A DNA stretch of 64,000 nt from Bacteroidetes bacterium HGW-Bacteroidetes-2 (GCA_002842575.1 PHDJ01000010.1:1-64000), one strand, 5' to 3'; numbered from the stretch's first letter, positions 42,368 to 52,159 are shown. Numbers and translations are program-made. Notes: a model not told the origin generated them from the sequence alone.

Positions 42368-43327
42368 ATGAAGTATTTATTTTACTTGCTCTTTCTACTA
42401 TTTCTTCTTTTTTCTTGTACTTCCGACAAAAAAATTAATCCTGAAATAGAACGGATACCTGTACATGTTGTCGTGGAGCGATTTGACGAAAAGTTTGCAG
42501 CAGCAACTCCTGAAAGTTTGCAGGAATTAAAAATGGAATTTCCCTATTTATTTCCAGAAAAATATGCAGATTCTATATGGGAAATGAAAATGAAAGATAC
42601 ATTACAGATAGAATTACAAACGGAAGTACATAAAGTTTTTGTAAATTTTTCCGCCATTGAAGAGGAAATAAAATCTCTTTTTCAACATCTAAAATATTAT
42701 TTTCCTTTGTTTCAGGAGCCTAAGATTGTTGCCGTAATTTCGGATGTGGATTACCGAAATAAAATTGTAGTTACTGATAGTTTGTTAATCATAGGTCTAG
42801 ATAATTTTTTAGGAAAAGAGCATTATTTTTATACAGACATACCCCAATATTTATCTAAAAATTTTACACAAGAGCAGCTTACGCCAAACATTGCTGAGGC
42901 TTATGCTGAAAGGATTGTCCCGATACCCACAAGTAAAACTTTTTTAGAGGCTTTGGTGTATTTTGGTAAAATAAATTATTTAAAAGAAACCCTACTTCCT
43001 TTTTTTGAAGAAAATAGAATTTTAGGATATACCGAAGCAGAATTACAATGGGCTAAAGAAAATGAATCAGAAATTTGGAGGTATTTTGTAGAAAAAGAAT
43101 TATTGTACAGTTCAGATCCACAATTAGGTCCTAGATTCATAAATCCAGCGCCATTTTCAAAATTTTATTTGGAATTAGACAATGAATCTCCCGGGCGATT
43201 GGGTCAGTATATGGGTTGGCAAATTGTACGATCGTATGCTAAAAATAATACTATTTCATTACAACAATTACTTAAAACCAACGCCGAAGACCTCTTTAAT
43301 AACTCAAAATTTAAACCACGTAAATAA
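42368..43327 (+). CDS. gldB: gliding motility lipoprotein GldB
   Basis: GldB is a lipoprotein required for gliding motility in Flavobacterium. I start at the ATG at 42368, which gives a 319-residue product with an ideal lipobox (LLFLLFSC, Cys17). An ATG at 42341 would add nine residues. Family features seen are IPVHVVVERFDEKF near the mature N-terminus, YFPLFQEPKIVAVISDVDYRN, the YFYTDIPQYLSKNFT region, and ESPGRLGQYMGWQIVRSYA. gldC follows with a 1-nt overlap. Confidence 0.92.
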   Translation: MKYLFYLLFLLFLLFSCTSDKKINPEIERIPVHVVVERFDEKFAAATPESLQELKMEFPYLFPEKYADSIWEMKMKDTLQIELQTEVHKVFVNFSAIEEEIKSLFQHLKYYFPLFQEPKIVAVISDVDYRNKIVVTDSLLIIGLDNFLGKEHYFYTDIPQYLSKNFTQEQLTPNIAEAYAERIVPIPTSKTFLEALVYFGKINYLKETLLPFFEENRILGYTEAELQWAKENESEIWRYFVEKELLYSSDPQLGPRFINPAPFSKFYLELDNESPGRLGQYMGWQIVRSYAKNNTISLQQLLKTNAEDLFNNSKFKPRK

Positions 43328-43662
43328 TGACCAAAACACATAAATCAACGATTGAAATTGATGTAACCCTCGACGATAACAAAATTCCTGAAAAATTGTA
43401 TTGGACTGCTGCTGATGGAGGTATTTTGCATCAGGAAACCAAAGCCATCATGCTTTCGGTTTGGGATGCCAAGGCAAAAGAGTCGCTTCGAATGGATCTT
43501 TGGACTAAAGATATGCCAGTGGATGAAATGAAAATTTTCTTTCATCAAACCTTACATGCTATGGCAGATACCTATCAACGAGCTACTAACGATGAAAAAA
43601 TGAGCGCCACCATGCGTGATTTTACAGATTATTTTGCTGAAAAACTGGAAATTAAAAAATAA
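43327..43662 (+). CDS. gldC: gliding motility protein GldC
   Basis: GldC is a small cytoplasmic protein that aids gliding in Flavobacterium. The 111-residue product has the family pattern: a beta-rich N-terminal half (STIEIDVTLDDNKIPEKLYWTAADGG, KAIMLSVWDAKAKESLRMDLWTKDMPVDEMK) and a helical C-terminal half. It starts on the last base of the gldB stop, so the two are translationally coupled. Confidence 0.93.
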   Translation: MTKTHKSTIEIDVTLDDNKIPEKLYWTAADGGILHQETKAIMLSVWDAKAKESLRMDLWTKDMPVDEMKIFFHQTLHAMADTYQRATNDEKMSATMRDFTDYFAEKLEIKK

Positions 43663-43668
43663 GGTATT

Positions 43669-44037
43669 ATGCAAAAACTTCTTTTTGTTTACAACGCTAA
43701 TTCAGGCAAGATGAATGGATATATAGATGCACTGCATAAAGTAGTAAGTCCTAAGACGTATGCTTGTAATTTGTGTGATATTACTTATGGTATTTTTAAG
43801 GAAAATAAAGTCTGGAAAAGATTTAGAGAAACTAGTGAAACTCCCATGGAATTTTTGCATTTGGACGAATTTAAAAAGAAATACGCCTCAAAATTTGGAC
43901 ATAAATTTACCTTTCCAATAGTGCTTTTAGATACAGCAAATACTTTAGAAATTTTTATACATACCAAAGAATTGAATGCGATGAAAAATGCAGATGCACT
44001 TATTCAATTAATTGTGGAGAGAATGAAAAGCGATTAA
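43669..44037 (+). CDS. conserved hypothetical protein downstream of gldC
   Basis: A 122-residue cytoplasmic protein, start 6 nt after gldC. Visible features are FVYNANSGKMNGYIDALHKVVSP, a two-Cys element CNLCDITYGIF and FPIVLLDTANTLEIFIHTKEL. The pattern is alternating beta strands and helices. I do not recognise a named family. Its last 4 nt overlap the end of the convergent engB gene. Position in the gldBC unit suggests co-expression with gliding genes, but this need not mean a role in gliding. Confidence 0.75.
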   Translation: MQKLLFVYNANSGKMNGYIDALHKVVSPKTYACNLCDITYGIFKENKVWKRFRETSETPMEFLHLDEFKKKYASKFGHKFTFPIVLLDTANTLEIFIHTKELNAMKNADALIQLIVERMKSD

Positions 44038-44639
44038 GATTCTTTAAAATTTTTGTTGATATCGCCAATGTAACCTAATAATTCTTCACGCCCTAAGTTG
44101 TTTGAGGCTGAGGTGATGAAATAGTTAGGCATTTCTGTCCAAGTCTCTAAAAGTTTTGCTTTATAGATGTCTATGTTTCTTTCTAAAGCCTTGGGTTTTA
44201 CTTTGTCTGCTTTGGTAAAAACAATCCCAAAAGGTATATCATTCTCTCCCATCCATTCTAGAAATTCTAAGTCCACAGCTTGTGGCTCGTGTCTGCTATC
44301 AATCAATACAAAGGCACAAACAAGTTGTTCACGTTGTAAGAAATAATCGGTAATAAACTTTTGAAAGGTTCTTTTACTGCTTTTAGATACTCGCGCATAC
44401 CCATAGCCAGGCAAATCTACCAAATGCCAGTTTTTGTTAATCAGAAAATGATTTATTAATTGTGTTTTTCCGGGCCTTCCGGAGGTTTTTGCTAGTCCTT
44501 TTCGCAACATTAACATGTTGATAAGCGAGGATTTCCCCACATTAGAACGACCAATAAAAGCATATTCTGGAATTCGGTTGGCAGGACATTTCGTAACTTC
44601 GCTGTTGCTCATTAAAAATTCAGCCGATTTTATTTGCAT
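44034..44639 (-). CDS. engB: ribosome biogenesis GTPase EngB (YsxC/YihA)
   Basis: A GTPase needed for assembly of the 50S subunit. The 201-residue protein has G1 GRSNVGKSSLIN, the switch region TSGRPGKTQLINHF, G3 DLPGYGYARV, G4 TKADK and G5 TSAS. Length and motifs are standard. The next gene upstream on the same strand is the hydrolase, 44 nt away. Confidence 0.96.
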   Translation of the reverse strand: MQIKSAEFLMSNSEVTKCPANRIPEYAFIGRSNVGKSSLINMLMLRKGLAKTSGRPGKTQLINHFLINKNWHLVDLPGYGYARVSKSSKRTFQKFITDYFLQREQLVCAFVLIDSRHEPQAVDLEFLEWMGENDIPFGIVFTKADKVKPKALERNIDIYKAKLLETWTEMPNYFITSASNNLGREELLGYIGDINKNFKES

Positions 44640-44683
44640 GCTTTTTATTTTATTATTTAAGTCGTTAAGAGAAAATAAGCGGA

Positions 44684-45448
44684 TTAAATACCTCTTTTAG
44701 TAAGCCACTTATCAAGTAGAATATTAAATTCATCTGGATGTTCCATCATAGCAGCATGTCCACATTTATCAATCCAGAATAATTCAGAATCGGGTAATAA
44801 CTCGTTAAATTCTTTTGCTACATCTGGAGGGGTAACCCCATCGTTTTTTCCCCAAATAATGCAGGTAGGAGTTTGCATTTTTGGTAAGTCTTTGGACATA
44901 TTGTGTCGTATAGCACTTTTAGCAATAGCAAGGGTTCTAATTAATTTTGTTCTATCGTTAACTGTAGTATATACTTCATCTACAATTTCTTTTGTTGCAA
45001 TGGCGGGGTCAAAAAATACGCCTTGCGCCTTTAATTTGATGTATTCATAGTCGCCTCTTTTGGGGTAACTCTCGCCCATTGCACTTTCATATAATCCTGA
45101 ACTACCAGTAATAACAAGTGCTTCAATTTTTTCGGGATAAAGTTTTGTACATAAAAGAGCAATATGTCCTCCTAAGGAATTGCCTAGGAGAATTACTTTT
45201 CCTAGTTTTTTGAATTCAATAAAATCCCTCACGTAATTGGCAATATTTTTTACGTTTGTTTTTAACAAAGGTAGGGAATAGATTGGAAGCTCAGGAAGTA
45301 TTACTCTGTACCCTTTGTTTGCAAAAAAACTAGTAACAGAATCAAAATTACTCAATCCTCCCATCAAGCCATGAAGTATAATGATTGGTTTACCTTCACC
45401 TATTTCAAAATAGCTGAATTTCCCTTCTTTTTTTAAGTTTTTAATCAT
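44684..45448 (-). CDS. alpha/beta hydrolase
   Basis: A 254-residue alpha/beta-hydrolase fold protein. The nucleophile elbow is LLGNSLGGH, the acid is in WGKNDGVTPP and the His in DKCGHAAMMEHP; HGLMGG forms the oxyanion loop. The substrate cannot be told. I place the start at the ATG at 45448, since the -7 promoter box at 45472-45479 lies inside any longer frame. Confidence 0.9.
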   Translation of the reverse strand: MIKNLKKEGKFSYFEIGEGKPIIILHGLMGGLSNFDSVTSFFANKGYRVILPELPIYSLPLLKTNVKNIANYVRDFIEFKKLGKVILLGNSLGGHIALLCTKLYPEKIEALVITGSSGLYESAMGESYPKRGDYEYIKLKAQGVFFDPAIATKEIVDEVYTTVNDRTKLIRTLAIAKSAIRHNMSKDLPKMQTPTCIIWGKNDGVTPPDVAKEFNELLPDSELFWIDKCGHAAMMEHPDEFNILLDKWLTKRGI

Positions 45449-45471
45449 AAAATAGGTAGCTTTTACTTTAG

Positions 45472-45479
45472 CAAATATA
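45472..45479 (-). promoter_or_regulatory. promoter box of the hydrolase gene
   Basis: Minus strand TATATTTG, full -7 match, 24 nt ahead of the ATG at 45448. Confidence 0.5.
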
Positions 45480-45650
45480 ACCATTTCAATGTTATAAATA
45501 ATTTTTCATTTTAAGGAGTTTTGAAAGAATTATTTCCTAAAATATTATCTAAAAAATTTAAAGTTATTCACAATGAGCGCTTTCTATCTCTAATAGTTTT
45601 ATAAGTGATTATATATAAAACCATTGCCTATTTACTAAAATTTATTAACA

Positions 45651-45682
45651 ATGTGGTAAAATGTGGTAAAATGTGGTAAAAT
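45651..45682 (+). promoter_or_regulatory. three MraZ operator repeats
   Basis: The 10-bp unit ATGTGGTAAA occurs three times in a row. MraZ is known to bind short direct repeats with 10-bp period ahead of its own gene (TGGGN units in E. coli). The array covers the -33 region of the promoter at 45688, so MraZ would repress the dcw operon here. Confidence 0.8.
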
Positions 45683-45687
45683 TTAAA

Positions 45688-45695
45688 TATATTTG
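45688..45695 (+). promoter_or_regulatory. dcw operon promoter
   Basis: TATATTTG, a full -7 match immediately behind the MraZ repeats and 29 nt ahead of the mraZ ATG. Confidence 0.65.
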
Positions 45696-45724
45696 AGGTT
45701 ATAAACGAAACCAATTAGTACAAG

Positions 45725-46198
45725 ATGCATAATCTAATAGGGACATTTGAATGTAAAGCAGACGTAAAAGGACGTGTGATGCTGCCTTCTGTGTTGCAAA
45801 AACAATTGTCGTCTATGTTAGAAAAAGGTTTTGTGTTAAAACGTTCTGTTTTTCAGCCCTGTCTGGAGTTATACCCAATGGAGGAGTGGGAAAAGTTGAT
45901 GCAAAATGTTAACAAACTAAATCGTTTTAATCGAAAAAATAATGATTTTGTAAGACGCTTTACTGCAGGTGTTAAGGTGATTGAATTAGACACTACAGGA
46001 AGATTGTTAATTCCGAAAGATTTAGTTGCTTTTGCGGGTATTCAGAAAGATTTAGTGCTTTCATCAGCAATTAGCATTATAGAAATTTGGGATAAAAACA
46101 ATTATGAAAAAGCCATAGACGATGCCGCTAATGACTTTGCTGATTTGGCTGAAGAAGTAATGGGAGATAAAAGTAAGGATGACAATGATGTATCATAA
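45725..46198 (+). CDS. mraZ: transcriptional regulator MraZ
   Basis: MraZ is a ring-forming DNA-binding protein that represses the dcw cluster. The 157-residue protein contains two SpoVT/AbrB-like repeats: FECKADVKGRVMLPSVLQ and IELDTTGRLLIPKDLVAFAG. It is first in the cluster, and its probable binding sites lie directly upstream. The 3' end overlaps rsmH by about 20 nt. Confidence 0.96.
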   Translation: MHNLIGTFECKADVKGRVMLPSVLQKQLSSMLEKGFVLKRSVFQPCLELYPMEEWEKLMQNVNKLNRFNRKNNDFVRRFTAGVKVIELDTTGRLLIPKDLVAFAGIQKDLVLSSAISIIEIWDKNNYEKAIDDAANDFADLAEEVMGDKSKDDNDVS

Positions 46199-47081
46199 TC
46201 CAGTATTGTTACAGGAATCTGTAAAAGGACTTCACATAAAACCAAATGGTATTTATGTAGATGTAACTTTTGGCGGTGGGGGTCATTCTCAAAAAATATT
46301 AAATGCTCTAGGAGAGCAGGGAAAGCTTTTTGCTTTTGATCAAGATGCAGATGCTTTAGAAAACACAATTCAGGACGATAGATTTGTACTTATCCATCAA
46401 AATTTTCGCCATTTAAAACGGTTTTTACGCCTTTATGGAATTACAAAAGTAGATGGTGTTTTAGGCGATTTCGGGGTTTCTTCGCATCAGTTTGATGTTG
46501 CTGAAAGAGGTTTTTCCACACGATTTGAAGCAAACTTAGATATGCGAATGAATCAAAAAAGCGCAGTTTCAGCATATCAGGTAGTAAATCAATATAGCGA
46601 GAAGGATTTACAAGAGGTGTTTTGGAATTATGGTGAGCTTCAAGCGGCAAAGGGAATGGCTAAAATAATTGTAGAAAAAAGACAAGAAGATCCCATAAAA
46701 ACTAGTGAACAGCTAAAAAGCGCATTAGGAAAATTTTTACCAATGCATAGAGAAAATAAAATTTTAGCACAAATATATCAGGCAATTCGCATTGAGGTGA
46801 ATCAAGAAATACAAGCGCTTAAAGAGTTTTTATTACAAACCACAGAGTTACTCGATGTGGGCGGAAGGTTGAGCCTTATTTCTTATCACTCTTTAGAAGA
46901 TAGATTGGTAAAACGCTTTATAAGAAGTGGTCTTTTTGAAGGAGAGCCTGAAAAAGATGTTTTTGGCAATATAGATGTGCCCTTTAAAAAAATAGGAGGG
47001 TTATTAATTCCCACAAAAGAAGAAATAAAACAAAATAGTAGGGCGCGAAGTGCAAAGCTGCGAATTGCTGAACGAATTTAA
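46179..47081 (+). CDS. rsmH: 16S rRNA C1402 N4-methyltransferase
   Basis: RsmH (MraW) uses SAM to methylate C1402 in the decoding centre. The 300-residue protein has YHNPVLLQESV, the SAM motif VDVTFGGGGHS, LGDFGVSSHQFD, RGFSTRFEANLDMRMN, RIEVNQE and the C-terminal NSRARSAKLRIAERI. The start could be ATG 46179, 46185 or 46188; all lie inside the mraZ 3' end. Confidence 0.96.
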   Translation: MTMMYHNPVLLQESVKGLHIKPNGIYVDVTFGGGGHSQKILNALGEQGKLFAFDQDADALENTIQDDRFVLIHQNFRHLKRFLRLYGITKVDGVLGDFGVSSHQFDVAERGFSTRFEANLDMRMNQKSAVSAYQVVNQYSEKDLQEVFWNYGELQAAKGMAKIIVEKRQEDPIKTSEQLKSALGKFLPMHRENKILAQIYQAIRIEVNQEIQALKEFLLQTTELLDVGGRLSLISYHSLEDRLVKRFIRSGLFEGEPEKDVFGNIDVPFKKIGGLLIPTKEEIKQNSRARSAKLRIAERI

Positions 47082-47133
47082 AAAAAAGTCAATATAGTGA
47101 AAAGGCTTCCAACCCATATTTAAAAATTAAAAA

Positions 47134-47454
47134 ATGAAACAGAAAATATATCAAATATTAAAAGGAAAATTTTTAGTAAGTGAAGATGCTTTCAAAAATT
47201 GGAGATTCATCATCTTTCTTTCTCTTTTGGCTTTGGTTATGATTTCAAGTGCACATAGTGCAGATAAAAAAGTTCATAAAATTTCAAAATTAAATACACA
47301 GGTTAAAGAATTACGTAGCGAGTTTGTTGATGTTCGATCCAAATTAATGAAAGTTAAAATGGAAAGTAAAGTAATCGCTTCTTTAGATGGTAAAGGACTA
47401 AAACCATCCATTAATCCTCCTCATAAAATTAGAATAATACATAAAAAAGAATAA
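47134..47454 (+). CDS. ftsL: FtsL-like cell division protein
   Basis: A 106-residue bitopic protein with a short cytoplasmic N-terminus, a membrane span (FIIFLSLLALVMISSAHSA) and a periplasmic coiled coil (VHKISKLNTQVKELRSEFVDVRSKLMKVKMES). Size, topology and place between rsmH and ftsI identify it as FtsL, part of the FtsQLB divisome complex. FtsL is weakly conserved, so the call leans on synteny. It ends 2 nt before ftsI. Confidence 0.9.
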   Translation: MKQKIYQILKGKFLVSEDAFKNWRFIIFLSLLALVMISSAHSADKKVHKISKLNTQVKELRSEFVDVRSKLMKVKMESKVIASLDGKGLKPSINPPHKIRIIHKKE

Positions 47455-47456
47455 AA

Positions 47457-49466
47457 GTGGCTATTCAAGAAAAGAATATATTAAACCGCCTCTATATTAT
47501 CGCAGGATGTTTGTTCCTCTTTGCGATAGCTGTTCTATTTAAGTTGGCAGATATTCAATTTGTGGAAGGAGATAAATACCGCGAATTAGCAAAAAAAAAT
47601 ACCACAAAAAACTTTATTATTCCAGCAAACCGAGGTAATGTATATGCTGATGACGGAAGCTTACTAGCCACTTCGGTGCCTAGATATGACATACGTTTTG
47701 ATGCGGTTACTGTAAGCAGCGAAAATTTTGAAAAATATGTTGCCCCCCTTTCTGAGGCACTTTCTGAAAAATTTGGAAAGAAAGCCTCACAGTATGAATC
47801 CATTTTGCGAAATGCGAGAGCTACACAAAACAGATACTTACTTTTATTAAGAAAACTAGGTTATTCGGATTATATGGAAGTAAAAACCTTCCCTTTATTT
47901 AACCTAGGCCCTTATAAAGGAGGAATTATCGTTGAACAATCTACATTTAGAGAACATCCTATTGGTAAAATTGCTGAACGAATTGTAGGCTATGAACGAA
48001 TTGATGAAAATGGTTTTACAACAAGGGTAGGTTTAGAAGGGGCTTTTAGTGAATACCTACAGGGAATTGACGGCAGACGCCTCAAACAAAAAATTGCACA
48101 AGGACAATGGAAACCAATTTATGATGAAAACGAAGTAGAACCTCAGGACGGTTATGATGTTATTTCAACTATAAATATTAATATTCAAGATATTGCCCAT
48201 CATGCACTCTTAAAACAATTAGAAAAATATGACGCTGACCATGGAACAGTCATTGTTATGGAAACTAAAACTGGCGAAATTAAGGCCGTGGCAAATTTGG
48301 GAAGAACTGTAGACGGAAATTATTATGAAAAATTAAATTATGCCATTGGAGAATCCCACGAACCTGGTTCTACCTTTAAATTAATGGCTTTTGTAGCTGC
48401 TTTAGAAGATAAGGTAATTGACACAGGAACAGTTGTAGACACCGGAAATGGAAGACATATTTTTTACGGAAAAAGTATCGGAGATTCTAGAAGAGGAGGT
48501 AACGGAAAAATTTCTGCTGCCAAAGCACTAGAAGTTTCTTCAAATATAGGATTAGCTAAACTTATTGATGATAACTATAGTAAAAACCCAAAACACTTTG
48601 TAGAATTATTACAGAGCATGCATCTAAATGAGCAGATTGGATTACCAATAAAAGGAGAAGGAAAACCTAAAATACCTCACCCTTCAGACAAAACCGGCTG
48701 GAGTAAAAATGCATTGCCTTCTATGGCCTATGGTTATGGAGTATCTATAACGCCACTTCAAACACTTACCTTTTATAACGCTATTGCTAATGATGGTGTG
48801 ATGGTAAAACCACGTTTTATAAAAGAAGTAAAAGCTTGGAATAAAGAAATATACAAATTTGATAAAGAAATAATCGATCCACAAATGGTATCTATGGAAA
48901 CCATAAAAAAAACACAGGAGGTTCTTAAAAATATTGTGATAAGAGGTACCGGCAAAAGTTTGTATTCGCCAAATTTTTCTATGGCGGGAAAAACAGGTAC
49001 TGCACGTGTGGAATATTGGATGCCAGATTGGGCCTCTAACCCTCGATATATTTCTTCTTTTGCAGGGTATTTTCCAGCAGAGAATCCAAAATATTCGTGT
49101 ATAGTAATTATTCATAAGCCAAAAGTAAGCACTGGTTTTTACGGAGCAGATGTGGCGGGCCCTGTTTTTAAAAGTATAGCCCAAAAAATATATATCGATT
49201 CGCCAAATGTAGATGAGGTTAGTAATCTGGAAGTATTGCAAGCTGCCGTTGAAAAAGATTTTGACAGCTATTTTACAAATGCACAAAAAACATATTCAGT
49301 GGTTCCCAATGTTAAAGGAATGACTGGAATGGATGCCGTTTCACTCCTAGAAAACATAGGACTTAAAGTGCGAATTATTGGCAACGGTAACGTGAAATCT
49401 CAATCCCTTCCGGAAGGAGAAAAATTGGAAAAAGGAAAACAAATTTTATTAGAACTTTCTTCATGA
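47457..49466 (+). CDS. ftsI: division transpeptidase FtsI (PBP3) with PASTA domain
   Basis: The septal peptidoglycan transpeptidase. The 669-residue protein has an N-terminal membrane anchor (LYIIAGCLFLFAIAVLFKL) and a dimerisation domain. The penicillin-binding domain carries Ser305-x-x-Lys308 (EPGSTFKLM), SSN (EVSSNIGLA) and Lys512-TGT (AGKTGTARV). One C-terminal PASTA domain follows (VPNVKGMTGMDAVSLLENIGL). The start is GTG at 47457. The stop overlaps murE by 4 nt. Confidence 0.95.
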   Translation: MAIQEKNILNRLYIIAGCLFLFAIAVLFKLADIQFVEGDKYRELAKKNTTKNFIIPANRGNVYADDGSLLATSVPRYDIRFDAVTVSSENFEKYVAPLSEALSEKFGKKASQYESILRNARATQNRYLLLLRKLGYSDYMEVKTFPLFNLGPYKGGIIVEQSTFREHPIGKIAERIVGYERIDENGFTTRVGLEGAFSEYLQGIDGRRLKQKIAQGQWKPIYDENEVEPQDGYDVISTININIQDIAHHALLKQLEKYDADHGTVIVMETKTGEIKAVANLGRTVDGNYYEKLNYAIGESHEPGSTFKLMAFVAALEDKVIDTGTVVDTGNGRHIFYGKSIGDSRRGGNGKISAAKALEVSSNIGLAKLIDDNYSKNPKHFVELLQSMHLNEQIGLPIKGEGKPKIPHPSDKTGWSKNALPSMAYGYGVSITPLQTLTFYNAIANDGVMVKPRFIKEVKAWNKEIYKFDKEIIDPQMVSMETIKKTQEVLKNIVIRGTGKSLYSPNFSMAGKTGTARVEYWMPDWASNPRYISSFAGYFPAENPKYSCIVIIHKPKVSTGFYGADVAGPVFKSIAQKIYIDSPNVDEVSNLEVLQAAVEKDFDSYFTNAQKTYSVVPNVKGMTGMDAVSLLENIGLKVRIIGNGNVKSQSLPEGEKLEKGKQILLELSS

Positions 49467-50923
49467 ATTTAAGAGACATCCTTTATAAAGTCACCTTGAA
49501 TGCTGTTGTTGGAAACACCGATGTTTCTATCAACAACCTAGAATTTGATTCCAGAAAGGTCTCTTTGAATGACTGTTTTGTGGCTATTAAAGGAACAGCT
49601 TCTAATGGGCACGAATTTATAAAAATGGCTGTTAATCAAGGTGCTTTAGCGGTAATTTGTGAAGACCTTCCAGAAAAAATTATAAATGGCATTACTTACA
49701 TACAAGTAGAAGATTCAAAAATAGCATTAGCCATTATGGCTTCTAATTTTTTTGGGAATCCTTCCCAAAAATTAAAACTTATTGGCATAACAGGTACTAA
49801 TGGAAAAACCACTGTTGCAACACTTTTATACCAATTATTTAAAAATGCAGGCTACAAAGTAGGGCTGCTTTCAACGGTAAAAATTATAGTAGATGAGCAG
49901 GAATTCCCAGCTACCCATACCACACCAGATTCTATAACTATCAATTACTATTTAGGTGAAATGGCACTTCAAGATGTAAAATATTGCTTTATGGAAGTGA
50001 GCTCTCACGGCATTCACCAAAAACGCACAGAAGCCCTGCAATTTTCGGGAGGGGTTTTTACAAACCTTACACAGGACCATTTGGATTATCACAACACCTT
50101 TGCAGAATACAGAGATGTGAAAAAAACATTTTTTGATTATTTGCCTAAAACCGCTTTTGCATTGGTGAACGAAGATGATAAAAATGGATTGGTAATGCTT
50201 CAAAATTCAAAAGCAAAGAAATATACCTACGCTTTACAAACAGAGGCAAATTTTAGAGCGCAGATTTTAGAAAATCAATTTAGCGGGTTACTTCTAAAAA
50301 TTAACAATAAGGAGGTGTGGTCTAAACTCATAGGAAAATTTAATGCCTATAATGTTTTGGCAATTTACGGAGTGGCTTCCATTTTAGGTATGGAAGAATT
50401 GGAGATTCTTCGATTAGTAAGTGAACTAGAAAGCGTAAGCGGAAGGTTTCAATATCAAATTTCTAAAAACAATATTACAACAATTGTTGATTATGCACAT
50501 ACTCCTGACGCGTTAAAAAATGTATTAGAAACCATCAATAGCATCTGCACAGGAAGTGAAACCATTATAACCGTAGTGGGCTGTGGAGGAAACAGAGATA
50601 AAAGTAAACGCCCAATAATGGGATACATAGCTTCTGCATTAAGCACGAAAACAATTTTTACAAGTGACAACCCAAGAAATGAAAATCCAGATACAATTAT
50701 AGAAGAAATTGAAAAAGGGGTAGAGCCACAAAATTATAAAAAAACAATGTCGATTACAGATAGAAAACAAGCTATAAAAACCGCTTGCCAACTAGCCGAT
50801 AACAATGATATTATCCTCATTGCAGGAAAAGGTCATGAAACCTATCAGGAAATTAAAGGAAAACGGTTTCACTTTGATGATTTTGAAACTGTAACTCAAT
50901 TATTAAAACAATTAGACAAATAA
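49463..50923 (+). CDS. murE: UDP-MurNAc-tripeptide ligase
   Basis: MurE adds the third stem residue to UDP-MurNAc-L-Ala-D-Glu. The 486-residue protein has the ATP loop GITGTNGKTTVATLL, THTTPDS, EVSSHGIHQKR and YAHTPDALKNVL. The DNPRNENP motif identifies meso-diaminopimelate as the residue added. The start overlaps ftsI by 4 nt, and mraY begins 3 nt after the stop. Confidence 0.97.
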   Translation: MNLRDILYKVTLNAVVGNTDVSINNLEFDSRKVSLNDCFVAIKGTASNGHEFIKMAVNQGALAVICEDLPEKIINGITYIQVEDSKIALAIMASNFFGNPSQKLKLIGITGTNGKTTVATLLYQLFKNAGYKVGLLSTVKIIVDEQEFPATHTTPDSITINYYLGEMALQDVKYCFMEVSSHGIHQKRTEALQFSGGVFTNLTQDHLDYHNTFAEYRDVKKTFFDYLPKTAFALVNEDDKNGLVMLQNSKAKKYTYALQTEANFRAQILENQFSGLLLKINNKEVWSKLIGKFNAYNVLAIYGVASILGMEELEILRLVSELESVSGRFQYQISKNNITTIVDYAHTPDALKNVLETINSICTGSETIITVVGCGGNRDKSKRPIMGYIASALSTKTIFTSDNPRNENPDTIIEEIEKGVEPQNYKKTMSITDRKQAIKTACQLADNNDIILIAGKGHETYQEIKGKRFHFDDFETVTQLLKQLDK

Positions 50924-50926
50924 CAA

Positions 50927-52159
50927 ATGCTGTATTACTTGTTTGAATATTTAGACCAAAACTACAACCTCCCGGGAACTGGGCTTTTTCAGTTCATTTC
51001 CTTTAGGTCTGCTTTAGCCATTATACTCTCTTTATTCATTGCAACGATTTATGGCAAGAAAATAATTAACTATTTAAGAAGAAAACAAATAGGAGAAACA
51101 GTTAGAGACTTAGGTTTAGAAGGACAAAATGAAAAAGCGGGAACGCCTACAATGGGAGGGGTCATAATTATTTTAGCCACGTTAATTCCAGTTTTATTAT
51201 TCGCAAAACTTGATAATATTTATGTTATCCTATTGATTTTTACCACTATTTGGATGGGAATTATTGGCTTTATAGACGATTACATCAAAATTTCCAGAAA
51301 AAATAAAGAAGGTCTGCCCGGAAAATTTAAAGTGTTTGGTCAAGTTGCTCTAGGTATTGTAGTGGGTGCTACTATGTATTTTCACCCAGATATTACCGTA
51401 AAACTGGATAGCCCGGCAAAACAGAAGTCGTATCAAGTAGTAGCGTTAAGCGCACAACAAATAGCAAATAATGAAACCAAAGCACTAGTAACCACGATCC
51501 CTTTTGTAAAAAATAATGAGTTTGATTATTCGCTCTTAATTAGTTGGATGGGTAAAGATTATTTAAAATATGCTTGGTTATTATTTATTCCTATCGTGAT
51601 TTTTATCATTACAGCAGTTTCAAATGGGGCCAATTTAACGGATGGTATTGATGGATTAGCAGCAGGCTCTTCAGCAATTATTGTTTTGACTTTAGGACTT
51701 TTTGCTTGGGTTTCGGGTAACATTATTTTTTCAGAATATCTTAATATTATGTATATCCCAAGAACCGGAGAAATGACCATTTTCATTACCGCCTTTGTAG
51801 GTGCTCTTATTGGATTTTTGTGGTATAACACCTATCCGGCGCAAGTTTTTATGGGCGACACTGGAAGTTTAACCATAGGGGGCATTATTGCAGTTATTGC
51901 TATTGCTGTTAGAAAAGAACTTTTAATTCCAATTCTTTGTGGGGTGTTTTTTATAGAAACACTTTCCGTGGTCATGCAAGTAGGATGGTTTAAATACACC
52001 AAGAAAAAATTTGGCGAAGGAAGACGCATTTTTAGAATGTCACCCATTCATCATCATTATCAAATAAAAGGATTTCACGAAAGCAAAATCGTTACCCGAT
52101 TTTGGATCGTTGGAATTGTATTAGCAGTTTTGGCAATAGTTACATTGAAAATTAGATAG
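50927..52159 (+). CDS. mraY: phospho-MurNAc-pentapeptide translocase
   Basis: MraY attaches phospho-MurNAc-pentapeptide to undecaprenyl phosphate, making lipid I at the inner membrane. The 410-residue, ten-span protein has [55 protein letters not shown] and [10 protein letters not shown]. It is longer than E. coli MraY (360) by an insertion of about 50 residues after the fourth span (around [15 protein letters not shown]), which is usual in Bacteroidota. murD follows without any gap. Confidence 0.97.
   Translation: MLYYLFEYLDQNYNLPGTGLFQFISFRSALAIILSLFIATIYGKKIINYLRRKQIGETVRDLGLEGQNEKAGTPTMGGVIIILATLIPVLLFAKLDNIYVILLIFTTIWMGIIGFIDDYIKISRKNKEGLPGKFKVFGQVALGIVVGATMYFHPDITVKLDSPAKQKSYQVVALSAQQIANNETKALVTTIPFVKNNEFDYSLLISWMGKDYLKYAWLLFIPIVIFIITAVSNGANLTDGIDGLAAGSSAIIVLTLGLFAWVSGNIIFSEYLNIMYIPRTGEMTIFITAFVGALIGFLWYNTYPAQVFMGDTGSLTIGGIIAVIAIAVRKELLIPILCGVFFIETLSVVMQVGWFKYTKKKFGEGRRIFRMSPIHHHYQIKGFHESKIVTRFWIVGIVLAVLAIVTLKIR

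Noticed and set aside
45651-45682. CRISPR-like or minisatellite repeat
   Set aside because: Three immediate 10-bp repeats without spacers ahead of mraZ are explained as MraZ operators.
48684-49286. 200-codon minus-strand frame inside ftsI
   Set aside because: Antisense shadow of ftsI, rich in Cys, Phe and Tyr with no domain; both strands cannot be constrained this way.
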